From Scilla litardierei (lineage: Eukaryota; Streptophyta; Magnoliopsida; Asparagales; Asparagaceae): DNA of 64,000 nucleotides. The DNA is taken from assembly GCA_030789695.1 (NCBI GenBank), contig CM061142.1, positions 282,350,165 through 282,414,164 of the forward strand, in the 5' to 3' direction. Shown piece after piece: positions 48,141-63,600 of the stretch. The stretch's first letter is position 1. Each line of letters opens with the position of its first letter. A model generated the notes under the pieces. It was not told the DNA's origin. It saw nothing but the letters and a program-made list of their open reading frames with translations, and did not search any database. Both the position numbers and the translations under genes were made by a program.

Positions 48141-49814
48141 GTGTGGTCTTGGTTTGCATATTTCCTGCATGAGTCCTCTTTGACTCAGGTGCGTCGATGT
48201 GCATTTTGGCCCGGAGCTTCGTGGGGAAGCATTCCTTGTCGACGTCCTCTCTTCCTAAGAGTTGGAATATCGTCACAGGCAACGGTGTGGTCTCGGTGCA
48301 TCGTGGGTGCAATTTTTGTCCGTTGGTGGTTTGTGGACGTGAGCTTTGTGCTGATTTCATTGTCCACGACATCATCAACTACGATGCGGTCCTTGGGATG
48401 GATTGGCTTGCGAGCTTCTATGCTACGATTGACTGTCGGAGGAAGAAGGTGGTGTTCGAGATTCCCGGACATCCGGTGTTTGAGTTCAGTCGTGGTAGCA
48501 GTTCGCTTGGTCCTGTCAGATTTCGGGCCAGACCGGTGGATGTTGTGGCTATGTAGATGGAGTTGTAGTGGCCAGCTGTGGTGCGAGATTTTGGTGACGT
48601 CTTCCCCGAGGAGATGTCTGGATTGCCGCCTGATCGAGCTTTGGAGTTTTCTATTGATCTTATCCCAGGTGCGCAGCCCATTTCAAAGGCACCATATCGT
48701 ATGGCACCAGCAGAGTTGGAGGAGTTGCGTAAGCAGTTGGATGAGCTTATGCAGAAGGGTTACATCAACCCTAGTGTGTCTCCGTGGGGAGCACCGGTGT
48801 TGTTGGTGAAGAAGAAGGATGGTTCGCGTCGCATGTGCGTGGACTATCGGGAGCTGAATGCGGTGACCATCAAGAATAAATACCCGTTGCCTCGCATCGA
48901 TGATATCTTTGATCAGCTGGGAGGATCGAGGGTGTTTTCTAAGTTGGATTAGAGGAGTGGTTACCATCAGTTGAAGGTGAAGAAGGATGATGTGTCGAAG
49001 ACAGCTTTCAGGACGAAGTATGGACACTATGAGTTTGTGGTTATGCCTTTCGGCGTAACTAACGCACCCGCAGTTTTCATGAATCTGATGAACCTGATTT
49101 TCTACGACTTTTTAGATAAGTTTATCGTTATCTTTATTGACGACATTCTGATCTATTCGGAGTCGGAGGAAGAGCATGCCTCGCACTTGAGGACGGTATT
49201 GGAGATTTTGAGGAAGCATCGGTTGTATGCTAAATTTTCGAAGTGCGAGTTTTGGCTGGATAGAGTTGCTTTTCTGGGGCATGTGGTGACTGGAGATGGT
49301 ATTTCAGTGGATCCTGAGAAGATCAGGGCCATCAGAGAGTGGCCTGTTCCGTCGTCTGCGTCTGAGATCCGGAGTTTTGGGCTTGCTGGTTACTATCGGC
49401 GATTCATTAAGGACTTTTCCCGTATTGCTGAGCCGATGACCAGATTGACGCGGAAGGATGTTGCTTTTGTTTGGTCGGGTGATTGTGAGGATGCTTTCGG
49501 TGTTCTGAGGGAGAGGTTGACGACTGCCCCTATTCTTGTTGTGCCTGATCGTAGCGGTGGATTTGAGATCTTTTGCGATGCTTCTGGCAAGGGTCTCGGT
49601 TGTTTGTTGCATTAGCACAGGCATGTTGTGGCTTATGCTTCTCGTCAGCTTAAGGTTCATGAGAAGAATTACCCGACGCATGATTTGGAGTTAGCTGCCG
49701 TTGTGTTTGCCCTTAAGATTTGGAGGCACTTCTTGCTGAGTGAGAAAGTGAAGATCTTCACCGATCACAAAAGCTTGAAGTATATTTTTACTCAGAAGGA
49801 GCTCAACATGCGAC
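48141..49814 (+). pseudogene. pol: Chromovirus protease, reverse transcriptase and start of RNase H
   Basis: Protease: VLFDSGAS (about 48171-48194), then CILARSFVGKHSLSTS and YDAVLGMDWLASF. Reverse transcriptase from about 48590: [74 protein letters not shown], catalytic FIDDILIYS (about 49132-49158), [19 protein letters not shown]. RNase H begins [14 protein letters not shown] and [20 protein letters not shown], and is cut at 49814 by copia element 2. Stops: TGA in the protease near 48171, TAG 48554-48556, TAG 48566-48568, TAG 48950-48952 (in LDxRSGYHQ) and TAG 49613-49615. All large motifs are present, so decay is by point mutation. Confidence 0.85.
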
Positions 49815-52800
49815 TGTTGGATATGGAAGACGTTTGTACACCCTTGTGGGGGATGTACGAGGAAATACGGACCTCGAACGTCGCGTACACGAAGTCGTGT
49901 GCAAAGGGAATTTGTTCCCTTGCGGAGAGGATCTCTGGATGAGTGGGAAAGTCGCATTATATATGCATAAGTGCATGCGACATATTGCTAATAAAGGGGG
50001 AATATCTTAAGCTTATGTTGTACCATGCATATGGTACAACTTAAGCTTATAATGTGCCATGTATCATGGTACACCTTAATTAAGTTGTTCCAAAGGAACA
50101 ACTTACCCTAAAATAACTACCTTGGGGGCTATAAATAAGACCCAAGGGTAAGCCATTTCTTACACCTTTTGCATGAAATTCATGCATACATCTTCATCCT
50201 AGCGAAGCTCTGCAGAAATCCTTTCTCTTCCTCTTTCCAAGTTCTTAATCTAAAATAGAGATTTAGATTGTGGATTAGTAGCCTTACTCCGTTCGTGAGA
50301 AGACTCGATCCGTCGTGGCGAATCCGAAGGCAAAGTTCCGAGACTACCGTTCCGCATACGCAAGCGTAAGTCTCAACTTTAATTATCGATCCTAACTCTG
50401 TTTTGGCAGGATCCTACATTGGTATCAGAGCCATATGGGTTCTCCACGGTCAAACCACCGCCCCGTCGAAACTATGAACGAGTCGTTGTCTTTTTCACGA
50501 ATGGGTCTCCTACTATTACGGATATAGTAGGAACGCTTCGTGACAGAGAGAACGCAGCGGTTGTTCTTTTCACGTTAGGGTCTCCTATCATTACGGATAT
50601 GGTAGGAACTCTCCGTGACGGGAAGAACCGACCGTTCACGTAGTATGTTATTTTTCATTTTTGGCACACGGCCATTAGGAAATAACTAATTTCTCGACGA
50701 ACGGGTGCTTCATCGACGAACGGGTGCTTCATCGAGGAAGATGATGGTAGTTATTTCCATCGGGTAAGAGGAAATTTGATGCATGTGCACCATGGCCAAA
50801 TGGGCTATGAAGGCCATGCACCCCCCTCCCCAAGCGGAGGGGGTTGGCTACGGCCAATAACCACCGGCGACCACCCCATCAAGGGGGAGGAGTGTGTGCG
50901 GCAACCCCATTCAAAGGGGGTGGCCGGCCATGGCCAAAGGGGCCATGGCCGGCCAATGCCAAATGGCCTTGGCCATGACCGGCCATGGCCAAGCCATGGC
51001 CGGCCATGGCCAGGCCGGCAGTGGCCGGCCTTGGCCAAGGCCTGCCGGCCAGGCCGGCCCTGGCAGTGGCCAGGGCCGGCCAGGCGGCCCTGGCAGTGGC
51101 AAGGGCCGGCCAGGCAGCCCTGGCAGATGCCAGGGCAGGCGCCCTGGCAGAGGCCAGGGCCTGGCCGGCCTTGGCCAGCCTCGGCCAGGGCAGAGGCCCT
51201 GGCCGAGGGGGCCAAGGCCCCTGGCCGGCCAGGGCAGAGGCCCTGGCCGGCCCTTGGCCAAGCCCCGGCCAGGGCAGAGGCCCTGGCCAGGAAGATGTTG
51301 CAATTCAAAAATTGGTCGACCAATTTAGTGTTTTTGGTCGACCAATTCGACAGATGGTCTGGGTTGATTGCAAACTTGCCAAATGACTCATACGGGGTAA
51401 CAAAAGGCCTTGGTCAAACTCGAATGTGTCGTTTAGTCCATACGGGGCTAACCACAGTGCCGACTAGTTCATACGGGACTAACGTTTTAATGAAGTTTTT
51501 TTTTCATTAGGCTCTACTCCTTGAAGATTAGCCATAGTGCTCTACTTCATGCGAGATTAGCCATGTCATTGCGCTCTACTCTACGGAGATTAGCCAATGT
51601 ACTTGTGACGTTGTGCTCTACTCTACGGAGATTAGCCAACGTGCTTTCAAATTTTTTTTGGCAAAGATGTTTTTCAAATAGGTTATGTCCCGTCCTTAAA
51701 TCGGGATAGCGCAATTTAGAATTCCAAGTCCTACCACGATCCGGCCATGGTTATCTAACCCATGGGTGTGTAGAACAGGTCTCGTGGCTTGGCAATTGTT
51801 GGGCTAAAATTCTTTGCGCAAAATCTCACCTATTCTATTTTGAAAGATATGTTTTTCAAAGTAATTTTCCGCTGCTCATACCATACGGGTATTATTTCTG
51901 ATTTCTTTTTACTTAAGATAAGTAAGAGGGATACTTTGAAAGTTACTTCTAGATGGTAGTTGGGAACGTAGTGAACTTCTCGATTCTAGAGTAACATTTC
52001 AACGCATCCAAGGAACTTATCAAGTGTTTAAAGAATCGAAACTTTATGCATAGAATTTTGATCGTGTTTTTCATTCTCTTTGCAGTTTTTTGAATCGAAT
52101 ATGTCTACCGCTTCTAAGAACATTGTCGCAGAGCTTAACAAAGGTGAAAAGCTCAACGGCGACAATTATAAACTTTGGTCAATAAAGATCCAATATGTTT
52201 TGGAGGAGCAAGATGTGCTCGAAACACTCCAAAACATAATGGTAGAACCTGAGTTGGGCAATACGGCCCAACACAAGAGGGACCGGGAAGCTTATGATAC
52301 TTGGACTCGAAAGAACAAAATAGCATGTATTACGTTACTGTCCGCAATGGACAATGACATAATGCGTCTATTTCGGGAATTCGACCTAGCCAAAGACATA
52401 TGGTCTGAGCTAGAAGTAAAGTTTGGTGGAACTTCGGTTACCAAACTCCGCTCCTTAAATATTCAATTTGATTCGTACAAGATGCGGCGAGATCATTCTA
52501 TGAAAAAGCATCTCCGCCACATGGCGAATCTTATATCTGAATTAAAGGATGCGGGTGTTACGCTGTCTGACGAACAGCAGATCCAAGCAGTCATTCGTTC
52601 ACTCCCAGATAGCTGGGATAACATGAAAATGCATCTCACTCATAATGAGTGCATTAAAACTTTAAGCGATGTATCTAAACACCTCGAACTCGAGGAAGAG
52701 CGGATTCAAGCCGCAAAACCAAGTGCAGAAGTGCACGTGGCCGCTAGTTCCTCACATGGAGGAAATAAGCGGAAGAATAAACGCTTAAGGTTTGTGAATG

Positions 52801-55800
52801 AACGAAAGCAAGAACCGGAAACCTCAAAGAAGACTAAGAACAAAAAGTGGCAAAAGAATGTGCACTCAAAGAAGAAAAACTTGAAGAAGATCAAGTGCTT
52901 TAAGTGCAACAAGTACGGTCACTTCGCCCGTACATGTACGGATGGAAGTGATAAGGTAACTTGTAGGACTAGTTACATATGTGTTTCTAGTTCCATGTTT
53001 CTTGCTGAATCTAGCTATTTTTGGTTGATTGATTCAGGGGCCACAGACCACGTAGCGAAGGACAGAAGGTTCTTCGTAGAGTATCGGAGGATAACTCAAA
53101 GAACAAAGTGGATGTACGTCGGCAACAACACTCGTGTTGAAGTCAAAGGCGTCGGGACATGCAAGCTAGTTCTCGACAACGGCCGGACTTTATTATTGCA
53201 TGACGTCCTCTTTGCTCCAGATATTAGAAGAAATATCGTATCCGTGGTCATGTTAATGTCTTTAGGTTATGAATGGAGGTTCTATAAACAATATGTTGAC
53301 CTTGTTTGTAATAATTCTTTGATTGGTTCTGGTAATGTTTGTAATGGATTAATTGTTTTAAATACAATGTATGATGATTCTTCTTCCATTAATGAAAGTT
53401 TCCATTTAACAAATGCTTCTAACTCTGAATCTGAGATCATTTGTTGGCATGCAAGACTTGGTCATATTGGACCAACTAGAATGGATAGACTTGCCAAAAG
53501 TGGCTTGCTATCTAATGTTTCAAAAGTTGAAATGTCAACTTGCAAACATTGTCTTGTAGGGAAAACTTGTCGCAAGCCGTTTGGAACTGGCACAAGGGCC
53601 GAAGTTCCATTACAGCTTATCCATTCGGACATTTGCGGTCCAATGAATGTTAAGACAAGACGCGGGAAGTCCTATTTCATCACTTTCATTGATGACTTCA
53701 CCCGTTTCGGTCATATTTATTTGATTTCCCACAAACATGAAGCTTTAACTTGCTTCAAAAACTATATGAGTTTAGTGGAAAATCAACTAGATCGCAAGAT
53801 AAAGGTCTTGCGAACCGATCGGGGTGGGGAATATCAATCAACGAGTTTTAAGGAACTCTGTGATGAAAAAGGCATAGTTCATCAAATAACTATGCCTTAT
53901 ACTCCACAACAAAACGGTGTTGCGGAAAGAAGAAATATGACATTGATGGAAATGGTCCGTTCAATGATGTCTCAGGCAAATTTGCCTATCACCTTTTGGG
54001 GTGACGCATTATTGACGGCAGCATTCATCTTAAACCGTGTACCCTCGAAGTCGGTAAGTTCTACTCCTTATGAGTTGTGGAACAATAGAACTCCAGACTT
54101 AAGCATTCTAAAACCTTGGGGTTGTGCATCTTACGCACATTTATCCTCTCACAAATATGGCAAACTTGGGCCACGTGGGAGGAAGTGTATCTTCATCCGA
54201 TACGCTGAAAACTCCAAAGGATATGCTTTCGTCGGTCAAGAGGACAATGGAGGTCTAATAGAATTCGAATCGAGGGATGTTGTCTTCTTGGAAAACGAGT
54301 TTCCAAGACAGGGTGAGATAAGTCAAGACTTATCCTTGTTTGAGACTTGGGATCAAGAAGGATCGGAACATTTGAGTGGGAGAATTCTTGGTGAAGAAGA
54401 AAATACGTTTCAAACTTCACCAATGGATGATACGAACGATACCAATCCTATTCCGAGTGGGAGTGATGTTATTCCAAGTGGGAGTGATGTCATTCCAAGT
54501 GGGAGTGATCAAACTCAAACAAGACGTAGTAATCGAACGAGGCTAACACCTCTGAGATTTGAGGATGAATTTCCTCAAACATTCATGACATTACTACAAG
54601 ATGATGACGAACCTGCAAATTTCAAACAGGCCGTCACATGCCCTGCTAAAGATAAATGGATATCGGCAATGGAAGAAGAACTTCAATCCATGAAAACAAA
54701 CCAAGTCTGGGACTTGGTTGATTTACCTAAGGGACGTAGAGCCATTGGGAACAAGTGGGTTCTCAAAATCAAGCATAAGGCTGATGGCTCCATCGAGAAA
54801 TATAAAGCTCGCCTTGTTGCGAAAGGTTTCACGCAACAGGAAGGAATAGACTACGAAGAGACTTTCTCTCCTGTCGTGCCTTTTACCTCCATTCGCTTAA
54901 TTCTGGCAATGGTGGCTTGTTTGGACCTCGAGTTACATCAGATGGATGTAAAGACTGCTTTTCTTAACGGAGAACTAGATGAGGAGATCTACATGGAACA
55001 ACCAAACGGGTTTGTACAAGAAGAAAACAAAGATAAGGTTTGTAAACTTCGTAAATCCATATATGGTCTTAAACAATCCTCAAGGCAGTGGTATATGCGC
55101 TTTCAAGAAGTCGTTTTGTCGTATGGTTTCTCCATGCTCGACGAAGACAACTGCGTATATATTAAGAGGATTAAAAACAAGTATGTAATTATGTCTCTTT
55201 ATGTAGATGACATACTTATAGCCGGAAATGATAAGCGTCTTATATTGGATATCAAAGCTTGGCTTTCATTTGTCTTTGAGATGAAAGACATGGGTGAAGC
55301 TGCATATATCCTTGGGGTTAAGATCTCAAGGAACCGTTCCAAGAAACTTCTTTCTCTCTCTCAAGAGACATATATAAAGAAAGTTTTAGAACGATTTAAT
55401 ATGCAGGACTGCAAGCCAATTGATACTCCAATAAGCAAAGGCGAGGGTCTATGTTTGGAAATGTGTCCCAAAGATCCAAAAGAAAAGAAAGCTATGGAAA
55501 AAGTTCCATACTCCAGTGCTGTCGGGAGTCTGATGTACGCCATGATGTGTACCAGACCGGACATTTGCTATGCTGTTGGTATGGTAAGCCGTTACCAATC
55601 CAACCCAGGACAAGCACACTGGAAAGCGGTGAAGAGGATATTAAGATACCTCAAAGGGACTGCGGACTATGCGTTATGCTATCAAGGCAATACCTTGAGA
55701 CTCGAAGGCTATACCGATGCTGATTGGGCGGGTGATCTCGACGAGCGAAGATCTACCTCAGGCTTTGTTTACTTGCTCGGGAATTGTGCAATATCCTGGA

Positions 55801-57832
55801 GCAGCAAGAAGCAAACCTGCATCGCCTTATCAACCATGGAAGCCGAATTCGTAGCATTCAGCATGGCGGTCCAAGAAGCTGTTTGGCTTAGGAAATTCTT
55901 AGACAGGCTGACGAATGCCTCTGACTCAAGCACTGTTCCCATATACAGTGATAGTCAAGCTTCGATTGCTTATGTCAAAGATCCTAAATTTCATTGTAAG
56001 ACCAAACACATTGACATTCGATTCAAGTTTGCGAAGGACTATGACAAACGGAAGGAAGTAGACATAGGATACATATCCACGCATGAGATGATAGCGGATC
56101 CCCTTACCAAGGCGATCCCCAGAGATGTGTTCTACAAACACTTATCATCTATGGGAATGCGTAGGTGCTGAGCTGTATCTTGTAATTTTTCCCCATGTCT
56201 ATAGAAGATCAAAGTTTAATAAAAGAAAGAAGTTCTTTTATATATTGCATACAAGTTTCTTACAAATAATTTTAAACATTTGTGTTTGAGTCTCAGCTAT
56301 TTTATTGTGTGTATGTCGGACAGATTAAGGTTGGCTCTCTCACATGAGCAACCGCCTTATCTTATCAGATGGATAAGATAGAGATGAGACTAGTTTAAAG
56401 TCAAAATCATTAGACAAATGATTTAGAGTCGTGACTTAAACAAGATAGTCGAATAAAAGATCTGCATCATACGGATGCTTACAAAAGATCTGAGATCTGT
56501 ATCACAAGGATATAAAGATCTCATTGGATTTTTTAAATCCTATCTGTCTTATGCAGGATGAGAGTCCGTGAATATTTCACGAGTAGTAAGGGGACTCAAA
56601 AAGATAGGCACTATGGTGTCTGATCTTTCATCCGTACAACATCATTAAGACATACTCTCCCTGGGAAAGGAGTGATGTTGTAGTACGTGTTCATACCACG
56701 TATGCATTTCGACCACTGAGTTAGTAGCAATAGTGTTTGCTATTATGTGAGACTCAAAGGCCATACGGGTCTTAACTCTTACCCTCAAGGACTCCAATTG
56801 GTTCCTTTAGATTTGACGAGATGATCGCTATCTTAGCGTGTTACTAATGGGCTATGATAATTCGGCTCGGCGGGGCACGTTAGAAAAGCGAATCAAGTCA
56901 AGATCAGAAGGTTCGCAAGAAGAGGAAGATTGATTTCATATTCGCATTTGGACTTTAATGATTCAAAGCTGGCCAGCCAATTGTAATCCAGATGGGATTC
57001 AATTGTTGAATATAAAGTATAAGAAATGCGAAGAAATAATCTAGGGTAAAGCATGCGTTGAACTACTCAACTTTGCACCTTCGAGGTCGTTGTGTATCTC
57101 TAACAAATGCACAACAACAGACTCTACGCGCATGACGGTCGCATGGTCTATTTCTCGGTATGATAGATGAAAGAACTAAGAGAAAGACGTTCTCTTACAA
57201 TCCCATCAAGTGTGAGTGGGAGATGTTGGATATGGAAGACGTTTGTACACCCTTGTGGGGGATGTACGAGGAAATACGGACCTCGAACGTCACGTACACG
57301 AAGTCATGTGCAAAGGGAATTTGTTCCCTTGCGGAGAGGATCTCTGGATGAGTGGGAAAGTCGCATTATATATGCATAAGTGCATGCGACATATGGCTAA
57401 TAAAGGGGGAATATTTTAAGCTTATGTTGTACCATGCATATGGTACAACGTAAGCTTATAATGTGCCATGTATCATGGTACACCTTAATTAAGTTGTTCC
57501 AAAGGAACAACTTACCCTAAAATAACTACCTTGGGGGCTATAAATAAGACCCAAGGGTAAGCCATTTCTTACACCTTTTGCATGAAATTCATGCATGCAT
57601 CTTCATCCTAGCGAAGCTCTGCAGAAATCCTTTCTCTTCCTCTTTCCAAGTTCTTAATCTAAAATAGAGATTTAGATTGTGGATTAGTAGCCTTACTCCG
57701 TTCGTGAGAAGACTCGATCCGTCGTGGCGAATCCGAAGGCAAAGTTCCGAGACTACCGTTCCGCATACGCAAGCGTAAGTCTCAACTTTAATTATCGATC
57801 CTAACTCTGTTTTGGCAGGATCCTACAGCGAC
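49810..57832 (+). mobile_element. Ty1/copia element 2, complete and apparently intact
   Basis: Target duplication GCGAC (49810-49814 and 57828-57832), LTRs of exactly 604 bp each (49815-50418 and 57224-57827), TG...CA ends, a perfect iMet primer site, a purine tract and one uninterrupted polyprotein of about 1356 residues. The two LTRs differ at six positions by direct reading (all substitutions; 1.0%), so insertion is recent. It sits in the RNase H region of the Tekay-like element in the same orientation; removing it with one duplication gives ...NMRQRRWLELMADYDI... in frame. This is the best candidate here for an element still able to move. Confidence 0.95.
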
Positions 57833-59620
57833 AACGTCGATGGTTGGAGCTCATGGCGGATTATGATATTGATTTGCAGTATCACCCTGGCAAGGTGAAT
57901 GTGGTCCCTGATGCACTGAGTAGGCTTCCAGCGGTGATGATTTTGACTTCGCAGTGGAGATTGCAGCAGGATTTTTGTGAGTCTGGTGTTAAGATTGTTC
58001 TTCCTGGGGAGGCTTCTTCGTTGATGTGTATGCAAGTACAGTCGACGATCGTGGATCGGATCAAGGCCGGCCAGGTTGAGGGTCCGAAGCTGGTGAAGAT
58101 TCGGGAGCAGGTGAAAGCCGGTCTGCGGACTGACTTTTTGATTCATGAGGATGGCTCGCTGAGGTTTGGAGCCAGGTTGTGTGTGCCAGCTAGGGATATT
58201 AGAGAGGAGTTGATGGTGGAGGCACACAGTTCGTCGTATTCTGTGCATCCTGGTGGCACCAAGATGTACCAGGATCTTCGTCTGAACTATTGGTGGCATG
58301 GCATGAAGAGGAGTGTGGCTCGGGGTGTAGCCAAGTGCTTGGTTTGTCAACACGTAAAGGCGGAGCATCGGCGTACGGCCGGGTTGCTACAACCGCTTCC
58401 GATTTCAGAGTGGAAGTGGCAACACATCACTATGGATTTCGTGACTGTACTACCTCGGAGTCCGAAGCAGAATGACGTGATTTGGGTGATCGTAGATCGA
58501 TTGACCAAATTCGCGCACTTTATTCCATTCCGAGTGGGACAGTCCACTGAGGCGCTAGCAAGGAGATATATGGAGGTAGATTCTTTTACTCTCCGTTTTT
58601 ATTTCCTTTCCTAGTTTGGATAGTGATGTAACGTGAATCGTGCAGGAGGTCGTGCGACTTCACGGAGTCCCCGTGAGCATCGTGTCGGACAGGGACACGA
58701 GGTTCACATCTCAGTTCTGGCAGAGTTTGCAGAAGAGTTTGGGTACGCGTCTGAGTTTCAGCACGGCGTACCATCCGCAGACGGATGGCCAGTCCGAGAG
58801 GACAATTCAGATTTTGGAAGACATGCTGAGAGCGTGCATGTTGGATTTCAAGGGTTCGTGGGAGGACCATCTACACTTGGTGGAGTTCTCTTACAACAAC
58901 AGCTACCAGGCGTCTATTGGCATGGCGCCTTTCGCCGCTTTGTATGGGAGGAAATGTCGATCGCCATTGAGTTGGGATGACGTTGGTGATAGGGAGCTGT
59001 TGGGACCTGAGATGATTGTGGAGGCTATGGAGGTTGTCATGAATATTCGGGAGAGGTTGAGGATTGCTCAGAACCGTTTTAAGCATTGGGCGGATGCTAA
59101 ACGTCGTCCTTTGGAGTTTCAGCCGGGCGATCATGTGTTTCTGAGGATTTCCCCGAATCGTGGAGTGATTTGTTTTGGGAAGCGAGGGAAGTTGAGCCCA
59201 CGATACATTGGACCGTTTGATGTTCTGGAGAGAGTTGGTGAGGTAGCTTATCGCTTAGCCTTGCCGCCATCTTTGGAAGGAGTTCACGTTGTTTTCCATG
59301 TGTCGCAGCTTCGTCGATACATTAGCGATCCATCTCATGCCGTGGATTTCTCGGAGATTACCGTTCGCCCAAATTTGACGTATGACCAGCATCCAGTGCA
59401 GATTCTGGACAGGCGTCAGAAGTCACTTCGGAACAAGGTTGTCAATCTTGTGAGGGTGATGTGGCGACACGGCTCGCCTGGAGAGTCTACTTGGGAGAAT
59501 GAGGATGAGATGCGAGAGCGCTACCCACTTTTGTTCCCGGGCACGTGAGTGTTGGGAAATTCCGAGGACGGAATTTTTCTTAAGTTGGGGAGGATGTAAC
59601 GACTGGTTTTTCATGTATGG

Positions 59621-59719
<99 letters not shown>

Positions 59720-60608
59720 TTGCCGAGCTGAAGAGTGTGCGGGACTATTGGCAAGGTGAGACGTGGAGCTCTAACCCGTGCATTGACCCTGTTAGGCACC
59801 TTCTTGTGCACATCCGGCTAAAACCAGGTTCTGATGATTGGGAGTGGATCCCTGGCGATAATTTCAACTTTAAGCAGGCTTGGGAAGGAGTTAGGCGTCG
59901 AGGCAACCCATTCCCCTTTCACAGACTCATTTGGTACAACAATCACTCACCGAAAATGTGTCTTACTTTACTCCGAGCTTTCATGGGTAAATTTCTTACT
60001 AGGGATATTATTAGCAGATGGGGACTTAATACACCTATCCATTGTGTATTGTGCGATGACAACAAAGAGGAAAGCATTGACCATCTATTTTTTGAATGTA
60101 GCTTTTCTAATTACATTCTTCACAGGTGTTTGCTGAAGCTCGGTGTAAAGACCCCTATTAATCCTGAGCTTAGGGAGATTGGAAGCTTCTTTTTAGCTAC
60201 TTATGGAGGAAAGAGTGCTTTGGATAAATTGGCCAAAACAGTGCTGGCCGCAACTGTTTGGCATATTTGGAAAGAGAGGAACTTGCGCATCTTTGATGGT
60301 GTGAAGAGATGCAAGACCATTGTCTTTGATGGGATTGCAGCTGATATCAGAGTAGTTATGCATGACCAAGAGCCGTCTACTACTAAAGAGACTACCGTCT
60401 TTGGTAACTGGGAGTTTAGAGATATGGGCTGAGATATGTTTTGGTGTTGTTAAACATTGTAAATTTGAATAGTGACTGTTAGGATGTGGGATTATTAGTA
60501 GAGAGTGACGGCGCTTGTGCCCTATCCTCTCTCTTTTAAAACCACATGCCTGGCGGTCCTATTATTGTACATTGTATATTCTTTCAATAAAATTTTACGC
60601 TAACCTTT

Positions 60609-60645
<37 letters not shown>

Positions 60646-63600
60646 GTTGCTTCTTCTTGATTGTGATTTCCATTTCCGTCTCCGTAGTTTTTATTTTCGT
60701 TCGTTTCGTCGTGATTCTCTAGATTCTTCCGTCGGTCGTCGATTTTGGGAGTAATTCATTCGTGACGGGCTTTGTATCGGTCATATCTTATTGTTAGATC
60801 AAGCCTAGGACTCTTAGGAATCGATCCCAGAGCCCCGCGCTCCATATCGGAACTTTTGGTGCTCATTAGCCGGTGTAAGAGGTGGCACCGACCGACTAGA
60901 TGACGATACAGTCGGTCGGAAAACCTTCTTGAACCGACTAGTGAGCTTTGTTAAATGTTCAGGAATTACTGTTTGTCGTTAGTCGGTCTAGGAACGTTGG
61001 TTGACCGACTAGGTTGCAAACTAGTCGGTCAGCAATGCTTCTTTAACCGACTAACTCGTTTACTAATTTTTGGTATCAGTGCTGTTCATTCTTAGTCGGT
61101 CTAAGTTCATCTTTCGACCGACTAGTTGTTAAAATAGTCGGTTAAGTTTTGTACTCAGACCGACTAATTCTTAGTTCTTCTGTACAGTCTAGTTACTGTT
61201 TACTCTTAGTCGGTCCAAGAACGTTCATCGACCGACTAGATGTCAAACTAGTCGGTCAGTAATTGTTCTTTAACCGACTAAATCTAAATCCTAATTTTCG
61301 TCTGGTTACTGTTTACACTTAGTCGGTCTGCGTTGGTCAACCGACCGACTAGTTCCCAAACTAGTCGGTCAGTGGTTGTTCTTTGACCGACTAAATAGTA
61401 CAGGAAACCCTAGTTTTGCCCTAGCCGCCACCAAACTCTATAAATACCCCTCCAAACGTTTTCTTCTCCTCCCTCATGACCTAAAACCCTAATTTCTCCC
61501 ACATTGAGCCCCCATCTTCCTCAAACAATTAATCCTTCATCCCAAGCTCATCCTTCATCATCCAAACCCTCCCTTGTCACAACCCACCTTCCATCTTCCC
61601 CAAACCATCATCAAACCCCCAAAATCCACATCAAAACCCATTTCTCCATATTTTTCCCTCATTTCCAGATCTGAGCCGGATCGTTCTTCGGTTGCCGTGG
61701 TTGCTCGGAATCGTTCCCTCGCTTCCTCACGGTAATACTCGATTCCTTTAGTTTTAGCATAACCCACATTGACATTGTGAAACCCTAATAAAATGGATTA
61801 TTAGATGATTAGGGTTCTAATAAGAAATCAATTTAGAATCATTGTGCTAATAGTTGTTTTGCCATAACAGTGATCCATTCCATAGTTAGCTTGTGTGACG
61901 ATCTTCATTGCTCGTCAATCCCGGTATCAGGCAAGTGAAACTTGCATCTCTTGATTTGGGCCATGTCTTAGGCCATTACCTTGCTTTAGCGTAAAAGAGA
62001 CTAGACGGTGAAAGGATAGCCGTCTAGACGCCATTGACCTAGCTTGACAACGAAGCTTGGTCCGTCACCTTCATCATGCTTGTATGTCACGTTTACTTTC
62101 CCTTAACAGTACGCGTATTAACTGTTCATGTCATCCATGCATCCTTAACTGCTATTGCATTTTAACTGCCATGTTTAATTTAAATTAACGGTACGCAAAT
62201 ATGTTCATGTCATTGCATTTTGCCTGTCACGTTTAATTTCAATTAACGGTACGCGAATATCTGCTCATGTCATTGCATGCTTGAACACTCATCGTGATTG
62301 CGTAGCTTCGCTACATACTTGTACTATTTGTTCCGGCTAGGCACCCGTTCTGCGGGCACAACCCTATGCCAAATACACTTTCTGGCTCGTGTTCCAGAAG
62401 ACGAGCTCAATACGGCCTGCGGGCAATAGGGCACTCGATGAGTGATCCCTTGTACTTGATACTTGAACACAGCCTGCGGGCAATATGGCACTCGTTGAGT
62501 GATCCCTTGTACTTTACTTGTTACTCGACATTACATGTCACCCCTACCACTTGATACTTGCTACTTGTACTTTACTTGCCATGCACCATACTTTATCTGC
62601 TAGGTTGCTAGTTTACCTTTCTTTCTGTTTCCTTGCGCAAGTCTTTCGACTTGCTGACATGTGCCCCTTTTCTCTTTTGGGTGACACATGTTAGAGCCCG
62701 AGCCTGAGTCACTTGCTGAGGACATGGTGTTCGCTGACGCTGAGTCAGAACCCGTGTTGATTGAGGATATCGTTGACACTGGGGATCAGTCTTAGTGTCT
62801 TCGTTTAGCTACTTTTGTTAGACTGCTTAGTTGTCGGTGCGTGGCACCTAGTTTGATACTCTGTTATGTTTGTGTTGCTTTTGTTTGGCCTTGTTCTGGG
62901 CCTTAGACTCTTTCCTGTTAGCCTGGTGGATTTTCTGTGATGTTGAATATTTTGGTGGACAAACTTTGGGATTGGCTATTTCATATCCGTCTCATTTTAT
63001 TATTGTTATTGTTGTTGTTCCTTTTGCGTTTACAGGGACCTGCTTATACTAAATTAACGCTTATCAGGCGTGTAGCTTCACAGCTCCACGCTTGAGCGGA
63101 CCTTCTCACGTCTCGCCTCCATTTCAGGGAAGCGGGGCGTGACAGGTTTTAGTGGTGGCCCATACAGGTCCTCTCTGTAACTACAATTATCAGGGATAAC
63201 AATAATAATATAAGATTGTTCAACAAATAAATTCGATATCTGAGTCATAAGCTATGAGTCTAATCTGCTTTGTTTTCTGTGTCACTAGATAGCAGGAAGG
63301 CGACTCACCCGTGGTGGAGGTAGTGGTGCGCTCCCTCATGATGAGGAGCCTGATCGGGAACCCACCAATGGAGAGATGATGCAGATGATGATCCAGATGA
63401 TGCAAGTGTAGCAGGGCGTGCTCCTGCAAGTACAGAATGCTCCACTTGCTCGAGCTGCCCAGGCACTTCCGGATGCCCCTCGCTCCGAGCCAGGAGCGAA
63501 GCAATTTCGGGAGCTGGGTCCCGCATATTTTGATGGGTCTGAGGGTCCTCTGGCTTCCGATGAGTGGATTCGGAACATTGAGGATAACCTGGCGATGGCG